A model generated the notes under the pieces. That model saw nothing but the letters and a program-made list of their open reading frames with translations, was not told the origin of the DNA and ran no database searches. This document shows, in pieces, positions 11,241 through 19,176 of a stretch of 64,000 bases of DNA; position 1 is the first letter of the stretch; every line of letters begins with the position of its first letter. This stretch comes from Clostridia bacterium. Lineage in GTDB: Bacteria > Bacillota > Clostridia > Lachnospirales > Lachnospiraceae. Position numbers and translations under genes: made by a program. The DNA is taken from positions 99,940-163,939 of the forward strand of contig CAJTFD010000010.1 of assembly GCA_910575625.1 (NCBI GenBank), given 5' to 3'.

Positions 11241-11724
11241 GATGCTCGCTATCTCTGTGGACAACGCCGCAGAGCATTTTCCTATGCAGCAGCATTCTTC
11301 CATACCTTTCTTACCCGCCGAAAAGAAAATCCTATGTCCCTGCACCTCCGTTCTGGATTCGGTTTTTCTTGACTTTTGGATAAATGAAAAAGCCGCTACA
11401 CCGCACCACGAACGACAGGAGTATTTTCTCCTGCTCAGATTCGCAATGCTATGTAACGGCTTTGGGATTCAAAACCATGCTGCCATACGCCAGCCGAAAA
11501 AGGCAGTATAATTTCGGCAGCGGTCAGCCTTGTCCGTTGGCTGACATTTCATTCTCTAATTTATGTGTTTATTTATTTTTCTATTTTCAAGATTACCTTT
11601 TGCATTTCTTAATTTCCACAATGAGTGCCAAATTGAGACACATCCCTACAAAATCAAAAAAATGGGGAATATTTCTACATTTCTAATATCGTTCATGTTA
11701 CCCTTTTCCCGAAAAAGATGAAAA
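11241..11724. other. Gene-free stretch with hairpins inside the mobile element
   Basis: No credible gene is seen. It contains an imperfect long-range pair, AAAGCCGCTACA (about 11388) with TGTAACGGCTTT (about 11454), enclosing a perfect hairpin CAGGAG-tatttt-CTCCTG at 11416-11433, and a CCGAAA/TTTCGG pair near 11492-11515. This may be a leader RNA or recombination site for the mobilization operon; nothing further can be claimed. Confidence 0.35.
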
Positions 11725-12738
11725 CTATCTATTTTCTTCCTCTACTTTGCAACATTCCAATGCTTGGTATTCCTGATTCAATTCCCTGAGCAATTCTTCC
11801 TCGCTTGGCAAATATAACTTATATTTTGAAGCAAAAATCTGTGTTTCTTTTTCGGGCAACGTATATTTAACCACAGATTCACTTTTATCTGCACATAATA
11901 CAATACCAATTGGCGGGTTATCTCCTTCGTTCATAAGCTCTCGCTCATAATAATGGACATACATCTGCATCTGCCCTAAATCCTGATGTGTCAAATCCCC
12001 AACCTTTAAATCTATCAAAACAAAACATTTCAAAACATAATTATAGAATACAAGGTCAATTCTAAAATGCCGCCCGTCAAAAGTGATTTGCTTTTGTCTG
12101 GCAACAAACGAAAAACCTCTCCCAAGCTCCAAAAGGAATTTTTGCAAATGAGTAATCAATGCCTGCTCCAAATCACTTTCATAAAAATCATCATTTGAAC
12201 TTAAACCAAGAAATTCCAGAACATATGGGTCACGGATGATGTCTTCTGGTTTCTTTGCAGGCTCTAATGTTTGGATTTCATCTGCAACCTGTTTCTTGTT
12301 TTTGCTGGATAATAGCCTTTCATAGAAAAAAGAATTTATCTGCCTCTCAAGCTGTCTGGTACTCCATTGTGATTTTGCAGCTTCCTGCATATAAAAGTCT
12401 CGTGCATTATCATTTTCCACTTTTATCAAAAGTCTATAATGTGTCCAGCTCAATTCGTCACGCAGTGCGTGACTATTTGGAAACATCAAATAAAACTGCC
12501 TCATATATTTCAAATTTGTCACTGTAAACCCTTTGCCGAAATCCTGTGTCATTTGTTTTGACAATTCTTTTATCAAACCTGCCCCATACTCTGCCTTTTC
12601 GTTGCCGCCTTGTTCCTCTATGATGGATTTTCCTATATTCCAATACGCTTCAACCATTACAAAATTGGCTGTTTTATAGACTTTATTTCTTGCTATATTC
12701 AATATATTCTTAATTTCATTATAAAATTTTTCATTCAT
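11725..12738 (-). CDS. DUF1016 / YhcG-family PDDEXK nuclease
   Basis: The 337-aa protein matches the YhcG/DUF1016 family: an N-terminal DUF1016_N helical domain (AYWNIGKSII, then SWTHYRLLIKV around residues 97-107) and a C-terminal PD-(D/E)xK nuclease domain. Putative catalytic residues are D228 in FRIDLVFYN and D243/K245 in VLIDLKVGDL. Family members occur as solitary cargo near restriction-modification and defence genes on mobile elements and are often called putative DNA-cleaving or recombination-promoting enzymes. It follows the HEPN-like gene by 45 bases in the same direction, so the pair is probably co-transcribed. AT-rich. The role as a defence gene is inferred. Confidence 0.88.
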   Translation of the reverse strand: MNEKFYNEIKNILNIARNKVYKTANFVMVEAYWNIGKSIIEEQGGNEKAEYGAGLIKELSKQMTQDFGKGFTVTNLKYMRQFYLMFPNSHALRDELSWTHYRLLIKVENDNARDFYMQEAAKSQWSTRQLERQINSFFYERLLSSKNKKQVADEIQTLEPAKKPEDIIRDPYVLEFLGLSSNDDFYESDLEQALITHLQKFLLELGRGFSFVARQKQITFDGRHFRIDLVFYNYVLKCFVLIDLKVGDLTHQDLGQMQMYVHYYERELMNEGDNPPIGIVLCADKSESVVKYTLPEKETQIFASKYKLYLPSEEELLRELNQEYQALECCKVEEENR

Positions 12739-12783
12739 TTAAAATCTCCCATTTGACCGCATAATTTTTTGCATAACAAATAT

Positions 12784-13536
12784 CTATACTCTTTCTGTTT
12801 CTATCAGTTTCTTTATTTTCTTTTTGTATAAATTAAGATTTCCATAATCAAAGTATTGTATAGATAACAAATATATATTAAATGCTTCTATAAAATCATC
12901 TGCATCCCCTTGGTTCTTCAAACTTACATTTAGTTTTTTATGTTCTCTCTCTTTTCCCTTAGTCCAATCTATTATTTCAAATTCAAATGCACATTCTTTT
13001 ATATCATGCTTCATCGTAAGATAATACACGTTATTTTCAATATGAAGTTCTAAATTTATCTCTCCGTTTGTATATAACAATTCAAGATACAAATCCAATA
13101 TTTTTACAACACTCCATACCAATTCATAATATGTATGTAAATCATATATTTCTGGCGTTTTATATTCATGTTCCAGTTTATTTCTCATAAAATTTAATTT
13201 ATTAATAGTCTGAATAGGGAATAATCCTATATTAGCTAAAAACTGGGTCTTCTTTTCGAACTTCAAATTCCTTTTATCAAAAATTCTTTTTAGATTTATG
13301 CTCTCAAAAAACATATCCATTTCACAATCTAATGCTCTTTTTAGATTCGAAACAGCATTTACAATTCCTTCTTTCGTTTCAGATGCAATTGCATTTTCAG
13401 CAAAATATAGAAATTCTTCAGATGAAATATCATATATAGGAATACTTATCTCCGAACCATTACTCCCATCACGCTCTATTTCATTTGTCTGTAAAATAAA
13501 TTGAGTCATATCTTTCAATTTTGTAATACTTTCCAT
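12784..13536 (-). CDS. HEPN-like protein, mobile-element cargo
   Basis: I do not recognise the full 250-aa protein as a named family. The middle has features of a HEPN domain: SNLKRALDCEM (about residues 63-73) and then FMRNKLEHEYKTP with the R-x4-H signature (R118, H123). The C-terminal half is predicted to be beta-rich with lysine-rich ends. It is very AT-rich compared with the chromosome and lies 45 bases upstream of the DUF1016 nuclease gene on the same strand. A role as an RNase toxin or a nucleic-acid-binding partner of the nuclease is possible but unproven. Confidence 0.6.
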   Translation of the reverse strand: MESITKLKDMTQFILQTNEIERDGSNGSEISIPIYDISSEEFLYFAENAIASETKEGIVNAVSNLKRALDCEMDMFFESINLKRIFDKRNLKFEKKTQFLANIGLFPIQTINKLNFMRNKLEHEYKTPEIYDLHTYYELVWSVVKILDLYLELLYTNGEINLELHIENNVYYLTMKHDIKECAFEFEIIDWTKGKEREHKKLNVSLKNQGDADDFIEAFNIYLLSIQYFDYGNLNLYKKKIKKLIETERV

Positions 13537-13545
13537 CTTTTAACC

Positions 13546-13737
13546 TCATAAAATCTTAAAATGTTTCAAAGCATCCTTTGTTGTTTCCACTTTCTCCGCT
13601 GTCGTATGTTTCCTCGGCTTTTTCAATGCCTCTACTGCATCATGAACATCATACATTAGCAATCCTAAATTCCTCTTTACCTTTGCTTTATATGCGATAT
13701 GTACCTTGAAACCATATTTTGCTTCTATATATGTTGA
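13546..13737 (-). pseudogene. Truncated C-terminal remnant of a YIxxKYG-type domain protein
   Basis: In frame with a stop at 13546 the sequence reads TYIEAKYGFKVHIAYKAKVKR and on to EALKKPRKH...DALKHFKIL. Such a tail (YI-KYG-KV-TAYIAEVKR) is familiar from small clostridial proteins and from C-terminal extensions of RlmD-type methyltransferases. An in-frame stop (TAA) directly precedes it, and no start codon is available, so only the last 60 or so codons survive. Confidence 0.45.
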
Positions 13738-13746
13738 TTACGCTTG

Positions 13747-13887
13747 TCAGGTTTTTTGTGGGGGAGCAATACAACCGTTGCAGTACATGGTATGGGTTAT
13801 AGAAAATCCTTTTTTCCCCCAACTCTCAACTAAGACCGTCCCTTCAAGATTTTCAAGGCAGTAATTCAATAGTTTATCTGATGCCAT
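13747..13887 (-). pseudogene. Short N-terminal fragment, probably truncated gene
   Basis: A 46-codon ORF with a GGAG ribosome-binding site starts at 13887 (MASDKLLNYCLENLEGTV) and runs into non-matching sequence ending in CNGCIAPPQKT. The first 25 residues look like the start of a folded protein, and the abrupt end next to another gene remnant suggests a deletion joining two decayed genes. The original function is unknown. Confidence 0.35.
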
Positions 13888-14168
13888 TCTGACAACTCCA
13901 TTTCTGGATTAGTTCTAATTCTCCTATAAGTATTTCAGAATACCATAGCGGCTGTACCCATGTCAATATTTTGGGCAAATTTTTTAGTATTCCCTGTGGA
14001 CGGGAATTTTATACGCTTATTTTTTGGTATGGGTTTTCGTGGGAAATTTATCATGTTTAAATGTTGGGTATTGTTCATTTGTTCCATATACTTCCGATTT
14101 TAGAAAAATTAAAACGGTGAACCTTTATCTTTTCATGGGTTCACCGCCTTCATGTGTCCTTTAAAACA
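13888..14168. other. AT-rich stretch without a gene
   Basis: No coding region is supported. The only structure seen is the terminator at 14102-14146 for the minus-strand gene that follows. Confidence 0.4.
14102..14146 (-). terminator. Rho-independent terminator of the 134-aa protein gene
   Basis: On the minus strand CGGTGAACC pairs with GGTTCACCG, followed by TTTTAATTTTT. Confidence 0.7.
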
Positions 14169-14573
14169 TTATTTCATATTTTTCTCATAGTACTGCGCCA
14201 TAAGCTCAACGGCATCTTGCGGCACATGGATTGCTTCAGATATTTCTTTTGTGGATTTTTCTTCAATGCAATATTTTTGGTAAATACAAGCCGACATTTC
14301 ACACGCCTGTGCGATGAGCGTCCCAATTAATTCCTGCATCAGCGAATAGAATTCTTCAACATATGGGCTTGGGTTTAATTTTGATTTCTCCATCAGTTCC
14401 ATCAATTTTTCTTTCTCGCCCTCATTTGTGCCAGGTTTGACGTTTTCCCGTATAAAATCTAAAATCTGTACCTTCTCTGGCTCCTCCATCTTGACATATA
14501 TCCAGACAATCGCCACGAGTTCTGTCGGCGTATCGGATGGCATTGGCGGTAATTGTATATAATCTTTTTCCAT
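14169..14573 (-). CDS. Hypothetical protein, element cargo
   Basis: A 134-aa, acidic, helical protein that I do not recognise. The C-terminal third (EEKSTKEISEAIHVPQDAVE) could form a helix-turn-helix-like segment, suggesting DNA binding or a sigma-like tail, but this is weak. It is followed by a clear terminator and preceded 36 bases upstream by the frameshifted small gene, so the two may be one unit. Confidence 0.55.
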   Translation of the reverse strand: MEKDYIQLPPMPSDTPTELVAIVWIYVKMEEPEKVQILDFIRENVKPGTNEGEKEKLMELMEKSKLNPSPYVEEFYSLMQELIGTLIAQACEMSACIYQKYCIEEKSTKEISEAIHVPQDAVELMAQYYEKNMK

Positions 14574-14609
14574 TTTAACTATTGTCTCCTATTGTTTTTC
14601 GCTCATTAA

Positions 14610-14899
14610 CTATTCGGCAGTTTCCTTTCCATCCCCGCTGTAAAGGACTTCTATCATCATTTTTGCTCCCAGTTTAAAACCGTCCGAGAACATCTGGAAG
14701 AAGTCAAGGGGAGCAGTTTCAAATTGCTCATCCATAATTTTAATAAATTCCTTATCCAGAGGGCTGCCAAGTTTTTCAATGAAGCCCTTGTAATTGTCCA
14801 TATGCTTTTTTTGATTGCTTTATATTCTTCCAATATGGGGCGGTATTGTTCTATTAAACAGATTTCCCCGTTATATAGCTGCTGCAATATTGTATTCAT
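14610..14899 (-). pseudogene. DUF6809-like small protein split by a frameshift at an A7 run
   Basis: The first frame (start 14899, MNTILQQLYNGEI...EEYKAIKK) and the second frame (HMDNYKGFIEKLGSPLDKEF... ending 14610) together make one protein of about 95 aa resembling small DUF6809-type proteins. They meet at a run of seven A on the minus strand (about 14806-14812); eight A would restore one frame. Reading AAAAAAA, a minus-one slip of ribosome or polymerase would also join them. It may therefore be a pseudogene, a contingency locus, or a slippage-expressed gene. Confidence 0.55.
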
Positions 14900-14930
14900 A
14901 ATTTCACCTTCTAAATGTATCCATGTATGC

Positions 14931-15233
14931 CTAAAGCATTTGCAGGATTAAATAGTTTCTTTTTGCGCTCGGTCTGAGCATATTGTCAAACTCTCCGTAA
15001 ACGTCCCAAAAATCCACCAATTCCTGCGTCATCTGCCTTGACAGTTTCCTCGTTTGTTTTCCGCTGTTAAAAAAGTTGCCGATTAGCCCTCTGGCGCAGG
15101 GATATGCGCCCATTCTCTTTTGTATTTCGTCATTGCATTTTTCCAATGCCCTTAACACTGCCTGACGTGAGAAATCCCCATTCAAATTCTCCAAAAATAA
15201 TTCAGACAAATAAGTATTTTTCTTCTTGTCCAC
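14931..15233 (-). CDS. Hypothetical helical protein divergent from HTH regulator
   Basis: A 100-aa protein, basic and helical, not recognised. It is transcribed away from the first HTH gene; the shared intergenic region carries the GGTTCC/GGAACC palindrome, so its expression may be controlled by that regulator. A GGAGG-like site (CCTCC on the plus strand at 15241) precedes the start. Confidence 0.55.
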   Translation of the reverse strand: MDKKKNTYLSELFLENLNGDFSRQAVLRALEKCNDEIQKRMGAYPCARGLIGNFFNSGKQTRKLSRQMTQELVDFWDVYGEFDNMLRPSAKRNYLILQML

Positions 15234-15268
15234 AGTTCACCCTCCTTAAGCTGATTTATTTTTATTGG

Positions 15269-15286
15269 GGTTCCGAATGTGGAACC
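15269..15286. promoter_or_regulatory. Palindromic operator, copy 1
   Basis: GGTTCC-gaatgt-GGAACC is a perfect 6-bp inverted repeat, 63 bases upstream of the first HTH gene and between it and the divergent 100-aa protein gene. The same 18 bases recur exactly 300 bases downstream in front of the second HTH gene, which points to autoregulation. Confidence 0.6.
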
Positions 15287-15348
15287 TTCCGACAACTAAA
15301 TATTACTGCAATAATAAAAGAAAATCAAGGGAAAGAGTTCGACGGATT

Positions 15349-15561
15349 ATGATAAAGTTTGACAAACTATGGGAAACGGCTGAAGCGAAAGGGATTTCAA
15401 ATAACGCCCTCCATGAAAAATACAATATCAGCAAGGCGCAGCTTTCCAGATTGCGCCATAACGAAGGGGTGACCACTTGTACGGTTGACCGTCTTTGCAA
15501 TCTTTTGGAATGTGATATTTCCGACATCATGGAACATATACCAGACAATAATTTTTTTTAG
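15349..15561 (+). CDS. Small Cro/C1-type HTH regulator, copy 1
   Basis: A 70-aa single-domain HTH protein. Helices 2-3 are seen in NALHEKYNISKAQLSRLRHNE, and the C-terminal CNLLECDISDIMEHIPD is typical of small XRE-type proteins of mobile elements. It is a close paralogue of the next gene (same length, same ends MIK-DKLWETAE and DIMEHIPD-NFF). I chose the ATG at 15349 because both paralogues align from that point; the ribosome-binding site here is weak. Its likely target is the palindrome found in front of both genes. Confidence 0.85.
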   Translation: MIKFDKLWETAEAKGISNNALHEKYNISKAQLSRLRHNEGVTTCTVDRLCNLLECDISDIMEHIPDNNFF

Positions 15562-15568
15562 CCTTTGG

Positions 15569-15586
15569 GGTTCCGAATGTGGAACC
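15569..15586. promoter_or_regulatory. Palindromic operator, copy 2
   Basis: Second identical copy of GGTTCC-gaatgt-GGAACC, directly between the two HTH genes. In both copies a TGCRATAATA stretch (possible -10) follows at the same distance of 25 bases, so operator and promoter were duplicated together. Confidence 0.6.
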
Positions 15587-15640
15587 TTATAGCCTGCTTT
15601 TTTTCCTGCGATAATAGAAAAAAAGTAAAGAAGGGCTGAC

Positions 15641-15853
15641 ATGATTAAGTATGACAAACTATGGGAGACGGCAGAAAAAAGAGGCGTCACAAAATCAATG
15701 CTGACGAAAAAGTATAATGTGAGCAAGGCTCAGCTTTACCGTTTAAGATACAATCAGCCGGTAAGCACGAATACGCTTGACCGCCTTTGTAATATTTTAG
15801 AGTGCGATATCAGCGATATTATGGAACATATACCAGATGATAATTTCTTCTAA
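15641..15853 (+). CDS. Small Cro/C1-type HTH regulator, copy 2
   Basis: A 70-aa paralogue of the preceding gene with a better ribosome-binding site (GAAGGG). Recognition-helix residues differ (KAQLYRLRYNQ against KAQLSRLRHNE), so the two could differ in DNA preference although the palindromes upstream are identical. The gene starts 80 bases after its twin ends and is followed by a strong hairpin. Confidence 0.85.
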   Translation: MIKYDKLWETAEKRGVTKSMLTKKYNVSKAQLYRLRYNQPVSTNTLDRLCNILECDISDIMEHIPDDNFF

Positions 15854-15883
15854 ACGGTAAATTTCTTGCTTATAATTATGGAC

Positions 15884-15914
15884 AGGCGGATAAGCGTTTT
15901 GGGCTTATCCGCCT
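15884..15914 (+). terminator. Hairpin after the HTH pair
   Basis: AGGCGGATAAGC pairs perfectly with GCTTATCCGCCT around a short loop. The T-run is poor, but the stem position just after the second HTH gene suggests a terminator. Confidence 0.5.
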
Positions 15915-16106
15915 TGATTGCTATAAGACAGAACAGGCTGTCTACTTAACATATTATGCCATATAGGCATTTTACAAAGATTTTTTGCTTATCATATTAT
16001 CTTACGTTTTCATAAATCATTCGTGAACAGCAATAAATATTTCCCTAATAGCAGTACAAGTAGGAATATTTCTATTGCTTGTCTATATAGTTTTTCAGAT
16101 GCAGAA

Positions 16107-16136
16107 AGAGCAGGGGGTAATTTCTTCCCTCTGCCC
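16107..16136 (-). terminator. Probable terminator of tnpV
   Basis: On the minus strand GCAGAGGG pairs with CCCCCTGC with wobble, followed by TCTTTCT. It sits just after the tnpV stop codon. Confidence 0.45.
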
Positions 16137-16146
16137 AAAACTTTTC

Positions 16147-16521
16147 TTATGTGTAAATGAGTTCTTTATTTACAATCTCCCTTGCACAAGCCAATATGTT
16201 GTTCATCTTTCCTGTCCATTCTAAGGCGTTTTCTGCCTTTAGCTGTTCCGTTATGCCCTGTGCTTGCTTCATGTCCTCTATGAGCCTGTGAGAGCGTTCC
16301 TGTGCCTGTTCGTTGATGTCGGCGAGGTAGGCGTTCAGTTTGCCACTTGTGAGAAGATTGGTGTATGTAACTTTGCGGTACTGTTTCAGATAGTCCAGAT
16401 GCCGCCGCCCCCATATGCCTATTGAACGGTCTTCTTCAGCGGGTACAGTCAAGCGTGGTATTAGATAATCTCCTTGCTGTTCATATTCGCCGCCTAATTT
16501 CTCAAAAATTGATTTTGCCAT
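16147..16521 (-). CDS. tnpV: Transposon-encoded protein TnpV family
   Basis: A 124-aa TnpV-family protein. The typical sequence is clear: KSIFEKLGGEYEQQGDYLIP at the start, then IWGRRHLDYLKQYRKVTYT, NLLTSGKLNAYLADIN and a C-terminal MNNILACAREIVNKELIY. The ATG at 16521 is preceded by GAGG and starts at the point where family members start. Function is unknown; the gene is a marker of Tn4451-type elements and lies near the right end of this one. Confidence 0.85.
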   Translation of the reverse strand: MAKSIFEKLGGEYEQQGDYLIPRLTVPAEEDRSIGIWGRRHLDYLKQYRKVTYTNLLTSGKLNAYLADINEQAQERSHRLIEDMKQAQGITEQLKAENALEWTGKMNNILACAREIVNKELIYT

Positions 16522-16732
16522 TTTGCAATTCCTCTGTATGATTTGAATTTGCCTACAATCCAATCATACTGGCTGTTTATAAAGTCTTTTGGTTTTTACT
16601 TCCTTATGTAACGCCGCCCTTGCCCCCGGGTTTTTCGTGCCGTCGTGCTGCACGTGGACGTCAGTTTTTGTTTCCTGTGCATATTTGTGCATATTATAGT
16701 ATATGCGGATCTGTCCTGCAATATATTTTTGA

Positions 16733-17533
16733 TCATATTTTTTCCAGATTGTGATACAGCTCGTAAAAATGATGCAGCGGTCCGTTCCCTTTTCCCAGCC
16801 CCGGCGCATGGGCGATGGCTGTGGATACATATTCTTTTGCCCGGCCCACGGCCTGCTGGAGCGGGAAGCCCAAGGCCAGGTTGGAGGCGATGGCGGAGGA
16901 CAGGGTGCAGCCGGTCCCGTGGGTATGTTTTGTGGGGATGCGCTGGCTCTGATATCCATAGAAGTCTGTCCCATCATAGAGGATGTCAAGGGCATCCCCG
17001 TCCAGGTGTCCGCCCTTGATCAGTACTTTTGGGCAGCCCATCTGATGGATGCGTCTGGCGGCATTGCGCATATCCTCCTCTGTCTGGATGGACATGCCGC
17101 AGATCCGCTCGGCTTCCGGCAGGTTGGGGGTGAGCAAAAAGGCGAGGGGGAGGATCTGATCTATAAAAGTCTCCACAGATTCCGGCTGCATCAGGGGGCA
17201 TCCGTTCTTTGCGTACATGACAGGGTCGATGACCACATTTTGGGGCTTATATTCTTTGAGTTTACTGGCGACGGCCTCCATACATTGAGGTGTGGAGAGC
17301 ATGCCCACTTTCACGGCGTCTGTGCCGATGTCCTCGTAGACAGCGTCGATCTGCTGCCTGATCATATCCGGTGTCACGTCCTGGATGTCCAGTACGCGGC
17401 TGGTGTTCTCGGCGACGACGGATACGATCACGCTCATGCCGAATACGCCGTGGGCGCTCATGGTCTTTAGGTCGGCCTGGATCCCTGCGCCGCCGCTGCA
17501 GTCAGAACCTGCGATCGTCAATACACGTTTCAT
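16733..17533 (-). CDS. thiD: Hydroxymethylpyrimidine/phosphomethylpyrimidine kinase
   Basis: The 266-aa protein is ThiD, which phosphorylates HMP and HMP-P to HMP-PP for thiamine synthesis and salvage. The ribokinase-fold signatures are present: TIAGSDCSGGAGIQADLKT at the N-terminus and the C-terminal HGTGCTLSSAIASN anion-hole motif. It is the third gene of the thiM-thiE-thiD operon. The serine recombinase element ends shortly downstream of its stop codon, and no terminator was recognised there, so insertion may have replaced the native 3' flank. Confidence 0.95.
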   Translation of the reverse strand: MKRVLTIAGSDCSGGAGIQADLKTMSAHGVFGMSVIVSVVAENTSRVLDIQDVTPDMIRQQIDAVYEDIGTDAVKVGMLSTPQCMEAVASKLKEYKPQNVVIDPVMYAKNGCPLMQPESVETFIDQILPLAFLLTPNLPEAERICGMSIQTEEDMRNAARRIHQMGCPKVLIKGGHLDGDALDILYDGTDFYGYQSQRIPTKHTHGTGCTLSSAIASNLALGFPLQQAVGRAKEYVSTAIAHAPGLGKGNGPLHHFYELYHNLEKI

Positions 17534-17555
17534 CCTTTTCTCCTTTGATCATATA

Positions 17556-18212
17556 TTACGAAAAATATCTTTCACAGAGGTCTTTTAACCTGGCTGTGGA
17601 TGTCCGGATGTCTTTCTGGGCAAAAATGGCGGAGACGACAGCGATACCGGCGATGCCGCTCTTGCCCAATGCAGGGGCGTTTTCAGCGGTGATGCCGCCG
17701 ATGGCTACCACCGGGATGGAGACGGCCTGGCAGATGTTTTTTAATTCGGCTCCGGATACATCGTCGGCATCTGTCTTTGTCGAGGTGGAGAAGACGGCCC
17801 CCACGCCCAGGTAGTCTGCGCCTTGTTCCTGTGCTTTTAGGGCCTGTTCCACCGTCTGTACAGAAACGCCCAGGATCTTATCCGGACCGATGAGTCGGCG
17901 CACTTCCACGGCCGTCATATCATCTTGCCCCACGTGGATGCCGTCTGCGTCTGCATCCAGGGCGATCTGTACCTGGTCGTTGATGATCAGGGGGATCTGG
18001 TATTGGGCGGAGAGTTTTTTTAGATCAAGGGCTTCTTTTAGGAAAGCTGCGGCATCCAGTGTCTTTTCCCGGAGCTGGAGGCAGGTCGCGCCGCCTTTTA
18101 GGGCCTGCTCGGCGCATTCATAGAGGGTGCGGCCGTCCAGCCAGGTGCGGTCGGTGACTGCGTAGAGCAGCAGTTTTTTGGCCAGATCATCAGGATTTTT
18201 TGTAAAAGGCAA
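17556..18212 (-). CDS. thiE: Thiamine-phosphate synthase
   Basis: A 218-aa ThiE that joins HMP-PP and THZ-P into thiamine phosphate. TIM-barrel motifs are visible: LQLREKTLD, IINDQVQIALDADADGIHVGQDD, LGVGAVFSTSTKTDA and the phosphate-binding VAIGGITAENA. Its start overlaps the 3' end of thiM, showing translational coupling in the order thiM-thiE-thiD. Confidence 0.95.
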   Translation of the reverse strand: MPFTKNPDDLAKKLLLYAVTDRTWLDGRTLYECAEQALKGGATCLQLREKTLDAAAFLKEALDLKKLSAQYQIPLIINDQVQIALDADADGIHVGQDDMTAVEVRRLIGPDKILGVSVQTVEQALKAQEQGADYLGVGAVFSTSTKTDADDVSGAELKNICQAVSIPVVAIGGITAENAPALGKSGIAGIAVVSAIFAQKDIRTSTARLKDLCERYFS

Positions 18213-19023
18213 TTTTTCCTCCTTCTGCCAGGGTGTTATCGTCCATCTGGCTCATGGCGTCGATCAGGTATGTACGGAAAGAGCCGGTGCCAGCGTGGGC
18301 CTGCAGGGTCTTTTCGTGGGCGCGTTCGCCGCACAGTCCCATGGCGGAGACAGCCGCAGCTGCGGCTTCTGTGTGTCTATCCGGGTTTGCCGCGCAGTAG
18401 GCGGCGATGACAGCGGTCAGCATACAGCCGGTCCCTGTGATCTGGGACATCATGGGATGGCCGTTTCGGATGACGTAGGTCCCGGTGGGGCCTGCGACCA
18501 GGTCGATCGCGCCGGTGATGACGATCACGGCCTGGGAGGACGCCTGGAAGTCCTGGATAAAGGCGATGGCGCCATCCAGGTTTTCTTCTGTGACCGCGTC
18601 TGCGAGAGAGGCATCCACGCCCCGGGTCGTCTGTGCGCTCCCGGCCAGCGCCCGGATCTCGGACATGTTGCCGCGGATCACCTGGAAACAGGATGTCTCC
18701 AGCAGTTTTTTTGCGGTGTCTGTGCGCAGTCTGGAGGCTCCGGCCCCCACAGGATCCAGGACGGTCACATGGTCCAGGGTGTGGGCGCGCTGTGCGGCTT
18801 TTTCCATGGACTGGATCGTACGGGCATTCAATGTGCCGATATTTACATCCAGGCCGGCGCAGATCGCGGTGATCTCCTCGACTTCTTCGATGGCATCGGC
18901 CATGATGGGGGAGCCGCCGCAGGCCAGCAGGATGTTGGCCACGTCGCCTACGGTCACGTAGTTGGTGATGCAGTGGATCAGGGGCTGCTGCTGCCTTACG
19001 TTGGCAATGATCTTTTCAAACAT
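18190..19023 (-). CDS. thiM: Hydroxyethylthiazole kinase
   Basis: A 277-aa ThiM that phosphorylates the thiazole alcohol during thiamine salvage. Motifs include PLIHCITNYVTVGDVANILLA near the N-terminus, VLDPVGAGASRLRT in the middle and the C-terminal GTGCMLTAVIAAY. It is first in the operon, with GGAG six bases before the start. thiM with thiE and thiD but no thiC or thiG is the gene set of a salvage pathway. Confidence 0.95.
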   Translation of the reverse strand: MFEKIIANVRQQQPLIHCITNYVTVGDVANILLACGGSPIMADAIEEVEEITAICAGLDVNIGTLNARTIQSMEKAAQRAHTLDHVTVLDPVGAGASRLRTDTAKKLLETSCFQVIRGNMSEIRALAGSAQTTRGVDASLADAVTEENLDGAIAFIQDFQASSQAVIVITGAIDLVAGPTGTYVIRNGHPMMSQITGTGCMLTAVIAAYCAANPDRHTEAAAAAVSAMGLCGERAHEKTLQAHAGTGSFRTYLIDAMSQMDDNTLAEGGKIAFYKKS

Positions 19024-19061
19024 AGAGTTCTCCTTAGTCAGTTTAGTTATTTTAGATTTTT

Positions 19062-19090
19062 ACAATAGCATATCCGGGATGGAAAGTCAA
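19062..19090 (-). promoter_or_regulatory. Promoter of thiMED
   Basis: On the minus strand TTGACT (19085-19090) and TATTGT (19062-19067) are spaced by 17 bases. The resulting leader is only about 30-35 bases, too short for a TPP riboswitch. Confidence 0.65.
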
Positions 19091-19140
19091 TCGGATGCCC
19101 GCGCGTGTCCCAAAACCCGGTGAAAAATTTCTGAAAACAA

Positions 19141-19169
19141 TTGAAGTGGCAATCTTCCTTGTGTATAAT
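19141..19169 (+). promoter_or_regulatory. Strong promoter of the structured RNA / polysaccharide cluster
   Basis: TTGAAG at 19141-19146 and a perfect TATAAT at 19164-19169 are 17 bases apart, with TG two bases before the -10 box region. Transcription should start near 19176, more than 230 bases before the next gene. Confidence 0.75.
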
Positions 19170-19176
19170 AGGAAAA

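Noticed and set aside
18178..19068. A long plus-strand frame opposite thiM
   Set aside because: It is antisense to an unmistakable ThiM and has no family features.
19024..19140. A possible TPP riboswitch before thiM
   Set aside because: No CTGAGA or related THI-box consensus was found on the minus strand, and the predicted leader is too short.
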